64,000 bases of DNA from Novosphingobium mathurense. GTDB lineage: Bacteria; Pseudomonadota; Alphaproteobacteria; Sphingomonadales; Sphingomonadaceae. The notes beneath the pieces are model-generated. The model was not told the DNA's origin, did no database searches, and saw nothing but the letters and a program-made list of their open reading frames with translations. Made by a program: the position numbers and the translations under genes. Position 1 is the first letter of the stretch, and the number at the start of each line of letters is the position of its first letter. The stretch covers positions 62,001-126,000 of the forward strand of contig NZ_FVZE01000003.1 of NCBI RefSeq assembly GCF_900168325.1. Direction: 5' to 3'. Shown piece by piece: positions 27,010-37,920 of the stretch.

Positions 27010-27059
27010 CCTGCATCTCGGCAATGGACTTCAGAATTCGATGCATCTAGTTCCCGATC

Positions 27060-27722
27060 ATGCCCCCAAGTTCGTACACCACTCCATGCCGGACTGACCT
27101 GTCAGCGCCAATCCGGATTCTACTGGTTGATGACCACGTACTGTTCCGAGAAGGTGTGCGAGCTGTCCTTTCGACGCAGGAAGACATGCAAGTCGTGGGC
27201 GAGGCGGACGATGGCGCAGGTGCGATCGCCGAATACGCCCGACTACGCCCCGACATCGTGCTCATGGATCTCCAAATGGCGGAAATTCAGGGCCTGGAGG
27301 CAATTTCCGCAATCCGGGAAAGTGATCCCGATGCACGCATCATCGTTCTCACGACCTACTCAGGCGATTCGCGCGCGATCAAGGCCTTGCGTGCTGGTGC
27401 AGTAGGTTATCTGCTCAAGGCCAGTCTGCGCAAGCAATTGCTCGACGCCGTCCGCTCAGTCCATCTCGGCGGCAAACACCTTGATGCTTCGGTCGCCACC
27501 TCCATCGCCATGCATGTCCTCGACGATCCGTTGACCGAACGAGAGATTGAAGTGTTGAGCCTGGCCTCCAAGGGCAATTCGAATCGCCAGGTGGCCAGCC
27601 ATTTGCGTCTTTCGGAGGAAACCGTGAAAGGGCACATGAAGTCGATCTTTTCAAAACTCGACGCCGCAGACCGAACACATGCAGTAACCATTGCGATCAA
27701 GCGTGGCCTGATCGAGATTTAG
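27060..27722 (+). CDS. NarL/FixJ-type response regulator
   Basis: A 220-residue two-component regulator. The receiver domain has the acidic pair in LLVDDHVLFREG, phospho-Asp in DIVLMDLQMAEIQG, Thr in IIVLTTYS and Lys in GYLLKAS. The LuxR-type DNA-binding domain is LTEREIEVLSLASKGNSNRQ, then HLRLSEETVKGHMKSIFSKL. It is the natural partner for the HisKA_3 kinase encoded at 21885-24806, although three genes intervene. The long array of co-directional genes from 28008 onward is a plausible target. Confidence 0.93.
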   Translation: MPPSSYTTPCRTDLSAPIRILLVDDHVLFREGVRAVLSTQEDMQVVGEADDGAGAIAEYARLRPDIVLMDLQMAEIQGLEAISAIRESDPDARIIVLTTYSGDSRAIKALRAGAVGYLLKASLRKQLLDAVRSVHLGGKHLDASVATSIAMHVLDDPLTEREIEVLSLASKGNSNRQVASHLRLSEETVKGHMKSIFSKLDAADRTHAVTIAIKRGLIEI

Positions 27723-28007
27723 CCAAAGCCGAACAGTTGCCCGTCGCGTAGCCGAACCCGGCGAGTCTGCGACCGAAACGTCATAAAGCCATCAGCCTTA
27801 TCCAATACACTGCGATCCTCGGGGCCTATTATGCCGCCCGTCAGGACGTCATCGGGCCTGCGCAAACGGCGTTGCGCCCGTGCGCTACGCCAACATTTCA
27901 ATTTCATAGAACATTTTGCCGCATTTTATCCATGTAGTTCGAACATCTCACTCCGCATAAGTTGCATCCACCGGCAGCGCGACGCGCTCCACATGCAAGG
28001 AACGACC

Positions 28008-28667
28008 ATGACAATTACCGCCACCGCGACCCCCGGAAAGTCCCTCATTTCGCCCTCCAACCATATGTTGGTCCTGATAGACTTTCAGTCGCAAATGAGC
28101 TTTGCGACCAAATCAATCGCTCCCGAACTGCTGCGCAATAACGCAGCGCTGATCTCGCGCGGAGCCAAGTCATTCGACGTTCCCACCATTCTTACCACGG
28201 TTGCTGAAAAGAGCTTCTCGGGCCCGATGTTCGACGAGATCGTCGATGCCTTCGAAGGTCAGCCCATGCTCGACCGGACCTCGATGAACACCTGGGAGGA
28301 CGAAGCTGTCATTGGCGAAGTCAATCGCATCGGCAAGTCGCGCGTCGTCTTCGCCGGCCTGTGGACCTCGGTCTGCATCGTTGGCCCCGTCGCTTCGGCC
28401 ATTGACCAAGGTTTCGAGGCCTATGTGATCACCGACGCTTGCGGCGACATTTCGGAAGAAGCACACGAGCGCGCGGTGCAGCGGATGATCCAGTTGGGTG
28501 CCGTGCCGATGACCTCGCTCCAGTACCTTCTTGAACTGCAGCGCGACTGGGCCCGCACCGAAACCTACGACAGCACCACCGGCATCGCCCGCAAGTGGGG
28601 CGGCGCCTACGGCATCGGCATCAACTACGCCAAGACCATGTTCGGCGCGTCCGAAGGCGGACACTGA
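28008..28667 (+). CDS. isochorismatase family cysteine hydrolase (YcaC-like)
   Basis: A 219-residue isochorismatase-fold hydrolase. The catalytic set is Asp in HMLVLIDFQSQM, probably Lys in TTVAEKSF and the nucleophile Cys in GLWTSVCIVGPVASA; the cis-peptide region and DACGDIS follow. The C-terminal extension (WARTETYDSTTGIARKWGGA) is typical of the YcaC subgroup, whose substrate is unknown. The ATG at 28008 has AAGGA at the right distance; the frame is open to 27831 but the extra part is not family-like. It is the first gene of a long co-directional series. Confidence 0.9.
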   Translation: MTITATATPGKSLISPSNHMLVLIDFQSQMSFATKSIAPELLRNNAALISRGAKSFDVPTILTTVAEKSFSGPMFDEIVDAFEGQPMLDRTSMNTWEDEAVIGEVNRIGKSRVVFAGLWTSVCIVGPVASAIDQGFEAYVITDACGDISEEAHERAVQRMIQLGAVPMTSLQYLLELQRDWARTETYDSTTGIARKWGGAYGIGINYAKTMFGASEGGH

Positions 28668-28766
28668 CCTCAGTTCGGGACTGGCAGCCGATCCCCCTGC
28701 CCGGCCCTCGTCGAAGGCCGCCGGTCCCACCCCCTCTCCCCTGACTTTCACGCAAGGATCAGCAAC

Positions 28767-29603
28767 ATGGCCTATGTAACCACTGAAGACGGTACTGAGA
28801 TCTTTTACAAGGACTGGGGCCCGAAGGACGCCCAACCCATCGTTTTCCATCACGGTTGGCCTCTGTCATCGGACGATTGGGATGCGCAGATGTTGTTCTT
28901 CCTTGCTGAAGGATACCGCGTCGTCGCACATGACCGGCGTGGCCACGGTCGCTCGGCGCAAGTCAGCGAGGGGCATGACATGACTCACTACGCCGCGGAT
29001 GCCGCCGCGGTAATGGACCACCTCGATCTCAGGAACGCGGTCCACATCGGCCACTCAACCGGCGGCGGCGAAGTGGCGGCCTATGTCGCCCGCTTCGGCA
29101 TCCCCCGGGGCCGCGTCGCCAAGGCCGTGCTGGTCAGCGCCGTGCCACCGATCATGCTGCAAACCGAAGCCTATCCCGATGGTCTTCCGATCGAGGTCTT
29201 CGATGGGCTGCGCGCCGGCCTTGCCGCCAACCGCGCGCAGTTCTTCCGCGACGTTGCCGCCGGGCCCTTCTACGGCTTCAACCGCGAGGGCGCCGATGTG
29301 AAGAGCGCCGTCATCGACAACTGGTGGCGCCAGGGCATGATGGGCAGCGCCAAGGCCCACTACGACGGGATCAAGGCCTTCTCGGAAACCGACCAGACAG
29401 ACGACCTGAAGGCGATGTCCGTCCCTACGCTCGTCCTGCATGGCGATGACGACCAAGTCGTGCCTTACAGGAACGCTGGCGTACTACAGGCCGAAATCCT
29501 GCCGAACGCCACGCTCAAGATCTACGAGGGCTTCTCGCACGGCATGCTCACCGTGAACGCCGAGACCATCAATCCCGATCTGCTCGCCTTCGTAAAGGCC
29601 TGA
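28767..29603 (+). CDS. alpha/beta hydrolase (non-heme chloroperoxidase/esterase-like)
   Basis: A 278-residue alpha/beta hydrolase close to the cofactor-free haloperoxidase/arylesterase group. Oxyanion motif HHGWPLSSDDWD, nucleophile elbow GHSTGGGEVA (Ser), acid in VLHGDDDQVVPY and His in YEGFSHGML are all visible. AAGGATCAGC precedes the ATG. The real reaction is probably ester or lactone hydrolysis; perhydrolysis is known for relatives. It lies 100 bases after the isochorismatase gene. Confidence 0.93.
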   Translation: MAYVTTEDGTEIFYKDWGPKDAQPIVFHHGWPLSSDDWDAQMLFFLAEGYRVVAHDRRGHGRSAQVSEGHDMTHYAADAAAVMDHLDLRNAVHIGHSTGGGEVAAYVARFGIPRGRVAKAVLVSAVPPIMLQTEAYPDGLPIEVFDGLRAGLAANRAQFFRDVAAGPFYGFNREGADVKSAVIDNWWRQGMMGSAKAHYDGIKAFSETDQTDDLKAMSVPTLVLHGDDDQVVPYRNAGVLQAEILPNATLKIYEGFSHGMLTVNAETINPDLLAFVKA

Positions 29604-29626
29604 TCCGAACGCCTTCCCTCCGGCTT

Positions 29627-29666
29627 TTCCCGGCATTTGCGCCCCCCCGTGCGCACTTGCCGGGAA
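29627..29666 (+). terminator. hairpin between hydrolase and XapX genes
   Basis: TTCCCGGCA and TGCCGGGAA form a perfect 9-bp stem; inside it TTGCGC and GCGCA can extend pairing. No T-run follows, so partial termination or RNA processing inside the gene series is as likely as full termination. Confidence 0.5.
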
Positions 29667-29710
29667 CAAGGGACACCCGGAGCGAAGAACGCACGCCGAG
29701 GAGACCACAC

Positions 29711-29965
29711 ATGAAAGCCTACCTTCTCTCCATCGCCGCCGGGTTGCTGGTTGGCGTCGTCTACAGTCTCCTTGGCGTGCGTTCGCCTGCGCCACCGATG
29801 ATCGCCCTTTTGGGACTGCTGGGCATCCTGCTCGGCGAGCAGATCATTCCATTGGCGAGCCGGATCATGACAAAGAAAGACGTAGCGGAATTCGTCATGA
29901 CCGATTGTCGCGAACTTGTACTCGGTCGGCTGCCGGGCGACGACACAGACGAACGCGAGGCATGA
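29711..29965 (+). CDS. XapX domain protein (DUF1427)
   Basis: An 84-residue membrane protein with two hydrophobic helices and the family signature (LLSIAAGLLVGVVYSLLGVR, SPAPPMIALLGLLGILLGEQ). XapX proteins are small inner-membrane proteins named from xanthosine-utilisation loci; the function is unknown. GAGGAG precedes the ATG at 29711. Its stop overlaps the amidohydrolase start (ATGA), so the two are translated together. Confidence 0.9.
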   Translation: MKAYLLSIAAGLLVGVVYSLLGVRSPAPPMIALLGLLGILLGEQIIPLASRIMTKKDVAEFVMTDCRELVLGRLPGDDTDEREA

Positions 29966-31917
29966 TAACCCGCCGCCACACATTACTGGGAGCCGCTGCT
30001 GCGTCGCTTCTGCCCACAACCCTCGCGGCCCGAACGGGTCGAAGCAAGGACGAAATTCGCATGTCCCAACCCACCGACACGATCATCATCAACGCGAAGG
30101 TTTCGACCCTGGATCGCGAAAACCCTGTGGCCGAAGCCGTGGCGATCCGCAACGGTAAGTTCCTCGCGGTGGGCAGCGAACAGGAAGCGCGCGAGGCTGC
30201 CGCACCCGGCGCAATCGTGATCGATGCCAAGGGCCGCCGCCTGATCCCTGGCCTGATCGACAGCCACATGCATATCATCCGAGGTGGCCTCAATTTCAAC
30301 ATGGAACTGCGCTGGGATGGCGTAACATCGCTGGCAGAGGCGATGGCGATGCTGAAGCAGCAGGTCGACAATACCCCCGCGCCGCAATGGGTCCGCGTCG
30401 TCGGCGGCTTTACCGAACATCAGTTTGCTGAAAAGCGCCTGCCGACGATCGAGGAACTGAACGCCGTCGCTCCCGATACGCCGGTCTTCATCCTGCACCT
30501 CTACGACCGCGCGCTGCTCAACGCCGCAGCGCTGCGCGTCGTAGGCTACACCAAGGACACGCCGAACCCGCCGGGCGGTGAGATCGTGCGCGATGCCGCC
30601 GGCAATCCCACCGGCCTGCTGCTAGCTCAACCAAACGCGACGATCCTCTATTCGACGCTGGCCAAGGGCCCCAAGCTGCCGCAGGACTACCAGCTCAATT
30701 CCACCCGCCACTTCATGCGCGAAGTCAACGCGCTGGGTGTGACGGGAGTGATCGATGCGGGCGGCGGTTTCCAGAATTATCCCGACGATTACGAAATCAT
30801 CGAAAAGCTCCACGCCGAAGATCAGCTGACCGTGCGGATCAGCTACAACCTCTTCACGCAGAAGCCGAAGGAGGAACTTGCGGACTTCTCGGGCTGGGTG
30901 AAGCAAGTCAGCCCCGGACAGGGCGACGACACCTATCGTCACAACGGCGCGGGCGAGATGCTGGTCTATTCTGCCGCCGATTTCGAGGACTTTCGCGTCG
31001 AGCGCCCCGACATGCCGCCAAGCATGGAAGGCGATCTGGAACCCGTCATCCGCCTGCTCGCCGAGCACCGCTGGCCCTGGCGGCTTCACGCCACTTATGA
31101 CGAGACGATCGGCCGCGCGCTCGATGTCTACGAGAAGGTCAACCGTGACATCCCGCTCGAAGGCATCAACTGGTTCTTCGACCACGCCGAGACGATTTCC
31201 GACCGCAATATCGACCGCATCGCCGCGCTCGGCGGTGGCATAGCCGTGCAGCACCGCATGGCCTATCAGGGCGAATACTTTGTCGAGCGCTATGGCGCCA
31301 AGGCCGCCGAACGCACGCCGCCGATCTCCAGGATGCTTTCTGCCGGCATTCCGGTGGGCGCGGGGACCGACGCCACCCGCGTCGCCAGCTATAACCCGTG
31401 GGTCTCGCTCTCGTGGCTGGTCTCTGGCCGCACGGTTGGCGGCATGCGCCTCTACCCGAACGCCAATCGCGTCAGCCGCGAGAAGGCGCTGGCCATGTGG
31501 ACGCACGAAAACACCTGGTTCTCGAACGAAGTGGGCAAGAAGGGCCAGATCAAGGCGGGTCAACTGGCCGACCTCGCGCTACTGTCGGACGACTACTTCG
31601 CGGTGCCCGAGCACGACATCGTCCACATCCGCTCGGTGTTGACCGTGCTCGGCGGCAAGGTTGTGCATGGCGAGGGCGACTACCGCCCGCTCGCCCCCGA
31701 ACTGCCCCGCCCGATGCCCGACTGGTCGCCGGTCGCGACCTTCGGCGGCTATTACCAGACGCCCGAAGCCAAGCAGAAGCTGGCCTCTGCCTGCGGCTGC
31801 GCCAGCGCCTGCAGTGTTCACGGCCACGACCATGCAGCAGCGCTCGGCGCCAATGTTCCCGCTGCCGATGTCCAGACCTTCTGGGGATCGCTGGGCTGCG
31901 GCTGCTGGGCGGTCTGA
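29962..31917 (+). CDS. Tat-exported amidohydrolase (YtcJ-like) with Cys-rich tail
   Basis: A 651-residue metal-dependent amidohydrolase (family 3, YtcJ/ExoP-like). The N-terminus is a twin-arginine signal (MITRRHTLLGAAAASLLPTT), so it should fold in the cytoplasm and act in the periplasm. Metal ligands: HxH in LIDSHMHIIRGG, later His in RLHATYDE and WFFDHAETIS, and Asp in GAGTDATRV. The C-terminus is unusual: the last 45 residues hold five cysteines and several His (CGCASACSVHGHDH, GCGCWAV), which looks like an added metal-binding appendix. It overlaps XapX by four bases. The substrate is unknown; cyclic amides or esters are typical for the family. Confidence 0.92.
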   Translation: MITRRHTLLGAAAASLLPTTLAARTGRSKDEIRMSQPTDTIIINAKVSTLDRENPVAEAVAIRNGKFLAVGSEQEAREAAAPGAIVIDAKGRRLIPGLIDSHMHIIRGGLNFNMELRWDGVTSLAEAMAMLKQQVDNTPAPQWVRVVGGFTEHQFAEKRLPTIEELNAVAPDTPVFILHLYDRALLNAAALRVVGYTKDTPNPPGGEIVRDAAGNPTGLLLAQPNATILYSTLAKGPKLPQDYQLNSTRHFMREVNALGVTGVIDAGGGFQNYPDDYEIIEKLHAEDQLTVRISYNLFTQKPKEELADFSGWVKQVSPGQGDDTYRHNGAGEMLVYSAADFEDFRVERPDMPPSMEGDLEPVIRLLAEHRWPWRLHATYDETIGRALDVYEKVNRDIPLEGINWFFDHAETISDRNIDRIAALGGGIAVQHRMAYQGEYFVERYGAKAAERTPPISRMLSAGIPVGAGTDATRVASYNPWVSLSWLVSGRTVGGMRLYPNANRVSREKALAMWTHENTWFSNEVGKKGQIKAGQLADLALLSDDYFAVPEHDIVHIRSVLTVLGGKVVHGEGDYRPLAPELPRPMPDWSPVATFGGYYQTPEAKQKLASACGCASACSVHGHDHAAALGANVPAADVQTFWGSLGCGCWAV

Positions 31918-31925
31918 TCACATGT

Positions 31926-31948
31926 GCCCCCTCCCGGCGAGGAGGGGC
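31926..31948 (+). terminator. possible hairpin after the amidohydrolase
   Basis: CCCCTCC, loop CGGCGA, GGAGGGG: a 7-bp GC stem starting 10 bases after the stop. No T-run follows, so it is weak evidence for termination. Confidence 0.35.
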
Positions 31949-32077
31949 CGCTTCATCTCTGTTATTTCGAGAATATCAGTCGACTTTATCCAGATCGATA
32001 GCCCCGCAAGCACCGCCTGGCCAGGTCTTGCCCCATCGACTGCGCGGCATCGCCCTCCCCTCACCGGAGCCACAGAC

Positions 32078-32971
32078 ATGAAACGCTTCACTCTGATCAT
32101 CGCGACCGCCATTCTGGTCGCGAATCCTGCCCTTGCACCTGTGTTCGCCACCGAAAAGGCCTCGGCTGACTACGCGGTAGGCGCGCAATACGACACCACC
32201 CACGTCTACGTGCCACAGGATCAGTTCGACACGTTCGTTACCAGCTTCGTCGCAACTTTCGGCGGCACTACCAGCAAACAGGGCCAATTTCAGGTGACGC
32301 CCACCAAGAGCCTCACCAAGTCGCAACTGGTGCTGACCCCGGCGGGCACCGTTTCTGTTTTCGGCTTCCGGACGCCGATCCCCTACCCCTTCGGCGATGA
32401 ACGCACCGGCTATCTGGTCACCGACCTGGATACCGCCGTGAAATCCGCAGTAAGCCATGGCGCAGTGCGTCGTCTGGCCACTTTCCCAGATCCGATCGGC
32501 CGGGATTCCGTGATACAGTGGCCGGGCGGCGTAAACATGCAGCTTTACTGGCACACCACAAAGCCCAGCTACGCCCCGCTTCAAAACGCACCCGAAAACC
32601 GCATCTATCTGACCGCCGATGCGGCCGACAGCTTCATCAGGAGCTGGACCGGCTTCGCTCACGGCAAGATCGTCTCGGATGACGAGGCTGCTCAGGGAGC
32701 GGAAATCGGGCAAGCCGGCAAGACCATTCGCCGGGTCGAAATAAGGAGCGGCTATGGCGACATGGTCGTCTTCGTCTCTGACGGGCATTTGCCCTGGCCA
32801 TATGGCCGCGACATGACCGGTTATGACGTCAGCAATCTCGCTGACACGCTGGCCAAGGCGAGTGCAGCGGGCGTAGAAACCCTGGTTGCGCCATTCTCCG
32901 TCGGCCATCGCGAAAGTGCAATCGTGCGTTTCCCCGGTGGCTACATCGCCGAAATCCATCAGAAGATCTGA
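32078..32971 (+). CDS. exported VOC/glyoxalase-like protein
   Basis: A 297-residue protein with a signal peptide (MKRFTLIIATAILVANPALA) and two vicinal-oxygen-chelate-like halves: one around HVYVPQDQFDTFVTSFVATF and TGYLVTDLDTAVKSAVSHGA, the other around NRIYLTADAADSFIRSWTGF and TGYDVSNLADTLAKASAAG, each closing with a RFPGG/QWPGG turn. Secretion of a VOC protein is uncommon. It sits between the exported amidohydrolase and a DoxX protein, so it probably acts in the periplasm in the same pathway. GGAG stands before the ATG. Metal ligands are not certain. Confidence 0.78.
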   Translation: MKRFTLIIATAILVANPALAPVFATEKASADYAVGAQYDTTHVYVPQDQFDTFVTSFVATFGGTTSKQGQFQVTPTKSLTKSQLVLTPAGTVSVFGFRTPIPYPFGDERTGYLVTDLDTAVKSAVSHGAVRRLATFPDPIGRDSVIQWPGGVNMQLYWHTTKPSYAPLQNAPENRIYLTADAADSFIRSWTGFAHGKIVSDDEAAQGAEIGQAGKTIRRVEIRSGYGDMVVFVSDGHLPWPYGRDMTGYDVSNLADTLAKASAAGVETLVAPFSVGHRESAIVRFPGGYIAEIHQKI

Positions 32972-32973
32972 TC

Positions 32974-33405
32974 GTGAAGAACACGACACGCGATCCCCGT
33001 TTCGTTGACGCCATTCTCAACTGGCGCCCGACCTGGTTCTTGGCCAGGCTGGCGCTGGTCTGTGCCTATCTTGTGGGCGGACTGGTCAAACTGGCAGACT
33101 TCTCCTCCGCTGTCGCCGAACAGGCGCACTTCGGGATGAGCCCACCTGCCTTGTGGGCCGCACTAACCATCGCGGTGGAACTTGTCGGGTCGCTCCTCAT
33201 CCTCTCGGGGCGGCTCGTCTGGCTCGGGGCAGGCATGCTCGGCGTTTTCACAATTCTGGCGGCGATCACCGCCAATGCTTTCTGGTCGATGCCGGCAGGG
33301 CCGGAACGCTTTGCCGCCACAAACGCCTTCTTCGAGCATCTCGGCCTGATCGGCGGGTTCGTCATGGCGGCCCTGGTTGCCGAACTGGAACACCGCCGTG
33401 TATAA
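32974..33405 (+). CDS. DoxX family membrane protein
   Basis: A 143-residue four-helix membrane protein of the DoxX family: ARLALVCAYLVGGLVKLADF, HFGMSPPALWAALTIAVELV and LGAGMLGVFTILAAITANAF are the typical segments. DoxX-like proteins accompany oxidoreductases and may take part in quinone or thiol redox balance. The start is a GTG two bases after the preceding stop, and its own end overlaps the next gene by eight bases, so it lies inside a tight operon. Confidence 0.87.
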   Translation: MKNTTRDPRFVDAILNWRPTWFLARLALVCAYLVGGLVKLADFSSAVAEQAHFGMSPPALWAALTIAVELVGSLLILSGRLVWLGAGMLGVFTILAAITANAFWSMPAGPERFAATNAFFEHLGLIGGFVMAALVAELEHRRV

Positions 33406-34768
33406 AGCGGCAATCCTGGGCAGCGTAATCGGTGCGATTTTCGCACCGGGCACGGCCCAGGCCGATCCGCACGAAGCCTGGCAAGCCCCGACCCTTACCA
33501 TTACCCGTGCCGATGAAGACTGGTCGGACCTGTCCGACGCGGAAAAGCGCGACCACCACTGGACCGGCTCCTTCAAGTACATTCCTCTTGGCGCCAATGG
33601 CGAGGTCTGGCTTTCGACCGGGATCGAACTGCGGGCACGTACGGAAGGATACGACAACAACGCGTGGGGCAGCGCACCGGAGCCGGACGACAGCTACGTC
33701 TGGTTTCGCGCCCTGCCCTATGCCGATCTCCATGTCGGCAAATTGCGCGCCTTCATCCAACCGATCGCCACGACTTCAGTCAGCGTCGCGCCGAGACCGG
33801 GACCGATCGACGAGACCGGGATCGACCTGCTGCAGGGCTTCGTCGAGGCAGACCTCGGCCCCGTAACCGTGCGCGGCGGACGACAGATGCTTTCACTTGG
33901 CACCGAGCGGCTGATCGGCACACGCTATGGCCCCAACGTGCCGCTCGCCTTTGACGGCCTGCGCGTCAACCTGCCGCTGGGCATGGCCAAAATAAACTTG
34001 CTGGCGGTAAGGCCCGTGCAAGCCCGCGAAGGCGACTTCAACGACCGCCCCTCGCACGACAAGTCGTTATGGGGCGCCTATGCCGTGCTGCCCGAACTCG
34101 ATCTCTATTATCTCGGCTATCGTAACGATGGTGCCCATTGGGGCGACCGCGAAGGCAGTGAAACCCGCCACAGTCTGGGCATCCGCTGGCACAGCACGCA
34201 GGACGGCTGGCACTGGAACATCGAAGGCGTCTACCAGTTCGGACGCTTCGCCGGCGGCCCCATCTCCGCATGGACGGTGGGAAGCGAGATCGGCCGCAGT
34301 TTTCCCACCTTGCCAATGGAGCCCGACCTCACGCTGCGTGCCAACCTCGTCAGCGGCGACGGCAATACCAGCGATGACCGCCTCGGCACATTCAATGCGC
34401 TGTTTCCCAAGGGCAAATATTTCGGCGAACTTTCACCGATCGGTCCTTACAATCTGGTCAACGTTCACCCCTCGCTCGGCCTCAGGCTTTCCCCAAAAGT
34501 TTCCGCCAGCCTCGCAGGGGCAGCCTATTGGCGTTATTCGACGGCGGACGGCATTTACGATATTCCCGGGAACCTGGTTCGCGCCGCCGGCGGTACCCGC
34601 GCGCGTTTTATCGGAACCCTTATCGAAGGCGCAGTCTCATGGCAGGCCACTTCCGAACTTGAACTGTCTGCCTCCGTTTCAACCTTTTCCGCAGGGCCTT
34701 TCATCCGCGCAACGGGGAGCGCTCGCCCCATTCGCATGCTCGGCCTGGAGAGCAATTTCCGCTTCTGA
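33398..34768 (+). CDS. alginate-export (AlgE-like) family outer-membrane porin
   Basis: About 456 residues, exported (signal ends GTAQAD), with a beta-barrel pattern and the alginate_exp family features: WLSTGIELRARTEGYDNNAW near the N-terminus, GGRQMLSLGTERLIGTRYGP in the middle and a terminal LGLESNFRF. Relatives are 18-stranded porins; besides alginate export, many sit in catabolic operons and serve as uptake channels for acidic substrates. The GTG at 33398 is preferred because VYKAAILG begins a normal signal peptide. Its place in the hydrolase/DoxX operon suggests a diffusion channel for the pathway substrate. Confidence 0.85.
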   Translation: MYKAAILGSVIGAIFAPGTAQADPHEAWQAPTLTITRADEDWSDLSDAEKRDHHWTGSFKYIPLGANGEVWLSTGIELRARTEGYDNNAWGSAPEPDDSYVWFRALPYADLHVGKLRAFIQPIATTSVSVAPRPGPIDETGIDLLQGFVEADLGPVTVRGGRQMLSLGTERLIGTRYGPNVPLAFDGLRVNLPLGMAKINLLAVRPVQAREGDFNDRPSHDKSLWGAYAVLPELDLYYLGYRNDGAHWGDREGSETRHSLGIRWHSTQDGWHWNIEGVYQFGRFAGGPISAWTVGSEIGRSFPTLPMEPDLTLRANLVSGDGNTSDDRLGTFNALFPKGKYFGELSPIGPYNLVNVHPSLGLRLSPKVSASLAGAAYWRYSTADGIYDIPGNLVRAAGGTRARFIGTLIEGAVSWQATSELELSASVSTFSAGPFIRATGSARPIRMLGLESNFRF

Positions 34769-34801
34769 GCCCCCTTTCGCCGTTCCGCGCTGGAGAATCC
34801 C

Positions 34802-35515
34802 ATGGCCCCGCCCCAACCCGCCTCTCCCTCACCCTCGTCCTCGAATGCCCTGCCCCGTTTGCTGCTATTGCTTTCCGCAACGACTGGCCTCGTTGATGCA
34901 GCCTCCGTCCTTGGCCTGGGGAAGGTCTTCACCGCGAATATGACAGGCAATGTCGTGTTTCTGGGTTTCGCAGCTGCCGGGACGAGCGGGTTTCGGTTCG
35001 GGCCAGCGCTTCTGGCTCTGGCTGCCTTCATGACCGGAGCCTGGGGGGCCGGGAAACTGGGCCGGGTTCAATCCGCCAGGCCGCTGGGCCAGTGGTTAAT
35101 CCGCGCGGCAATCACCGAAGCGACGCTCCTGTGGGCAGCAGCTCTGGTCGCTCTGACTATCGATGTCGAGGCTCAGGCGCCGGAACCGGCCGTGCTTACG
35201 GTGATCGCCCTGACGGGATTTGCCATGGGGCTGAGGAACGCGACGGTCCGGCAGCTCAAGGTGCCGGACCTGACGACAACCGTCCTAACCCTCACCATAA
35301 CGGGCATCGCCGCGGACCAGACCGGCCGCGGCACGCCCAACTTCCCGAGGCGCTTCGGCGCAGTACTGGCGATTTTCGCCGGTGCGGCCATCGGGGCGCT
35401 GCTTCTGCGAACCGGGGGACTGGCCTGCCCGCTCGCCTTGGCCGGCCTGATAGTGCTGGGCGCGACGATAGCCTTCCTGCGCTCCCCCGCCGCAGCCGCC
35501 CCGCACGGCCAATAA
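34802..35515 (+). CDS. DUF1275 (YoaK) family membrane protein
   Basis: A 237-residue protein with six or seven hydrophobic helices. The DUF1275 marks are LLSATTGLVDAASVLGLGKV, FTANMTGNVVFLGFAAAG and GFAMGLRNATVRQLKVPDLT, then TTVLTLTITGIAAD. The function of the family is unknown. It is the penultimate gene of the co-directional series, 33 bases after the porin gene. GGAGAATCCC precedes its ATG. Confidence 0.9.
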   Translation: MAPPQPASPSPSSSNALPRLLLLLSATTGLVDAASVLGLGKVFTANMTGNVVFLGFAAAGTSGFRFGPALLALAAFMTGAWGAGKLGRVQSARPLGQWLIRAAITEATLLWAAALVALTIDVEAQAPEPAVLTVIALTGFAMGLRNATVRQLKVPDLTTTVLTLTITGIAADQTGRGTPNFPRRFGAVLAIFAGAAIGALLLRTGGLACPLALAGLIVLGATIAFLRSPAAAAPHGQ

Positions 35516-37756
<2,241 letters not shown>

Positions 37757-37768
37757 CCAAGGCTGAGG

Positions 37769-37797
37769 GCCCTGCAGCACATTACGGGCTGCAGGGC
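37769..37797 (+). terminator. hairpin after katG
   Basis: GCCCTGCAGC, loop ACATTACGG, GCTGCAGGGC: a perfect 10-bp stem beginning 13 bases after the katG stop. Only a short CACCTT follows, so it may need Rho or serve mRNA 3'-end stability. Confidence 0.65.
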
Positions 37798-37920
37798 ACC
37801 TTCAAATCGCAGAATATTCGCCAACCGAATGTCATCGGCGAGCGAGTTGCGGACCGGGCACTTGTCCGCAACCTGTCTAAGATGAATGGCTCTTCGCTTT
37901 CAGGACCGCTACGAGGACAC

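Noticed and set aside
30622..31563. A 313-codon frame opposite the amidohydrolase gene
   Set aside because: Antisense to a conserved enzyme; no recognisable protein and no ribosome binding site.
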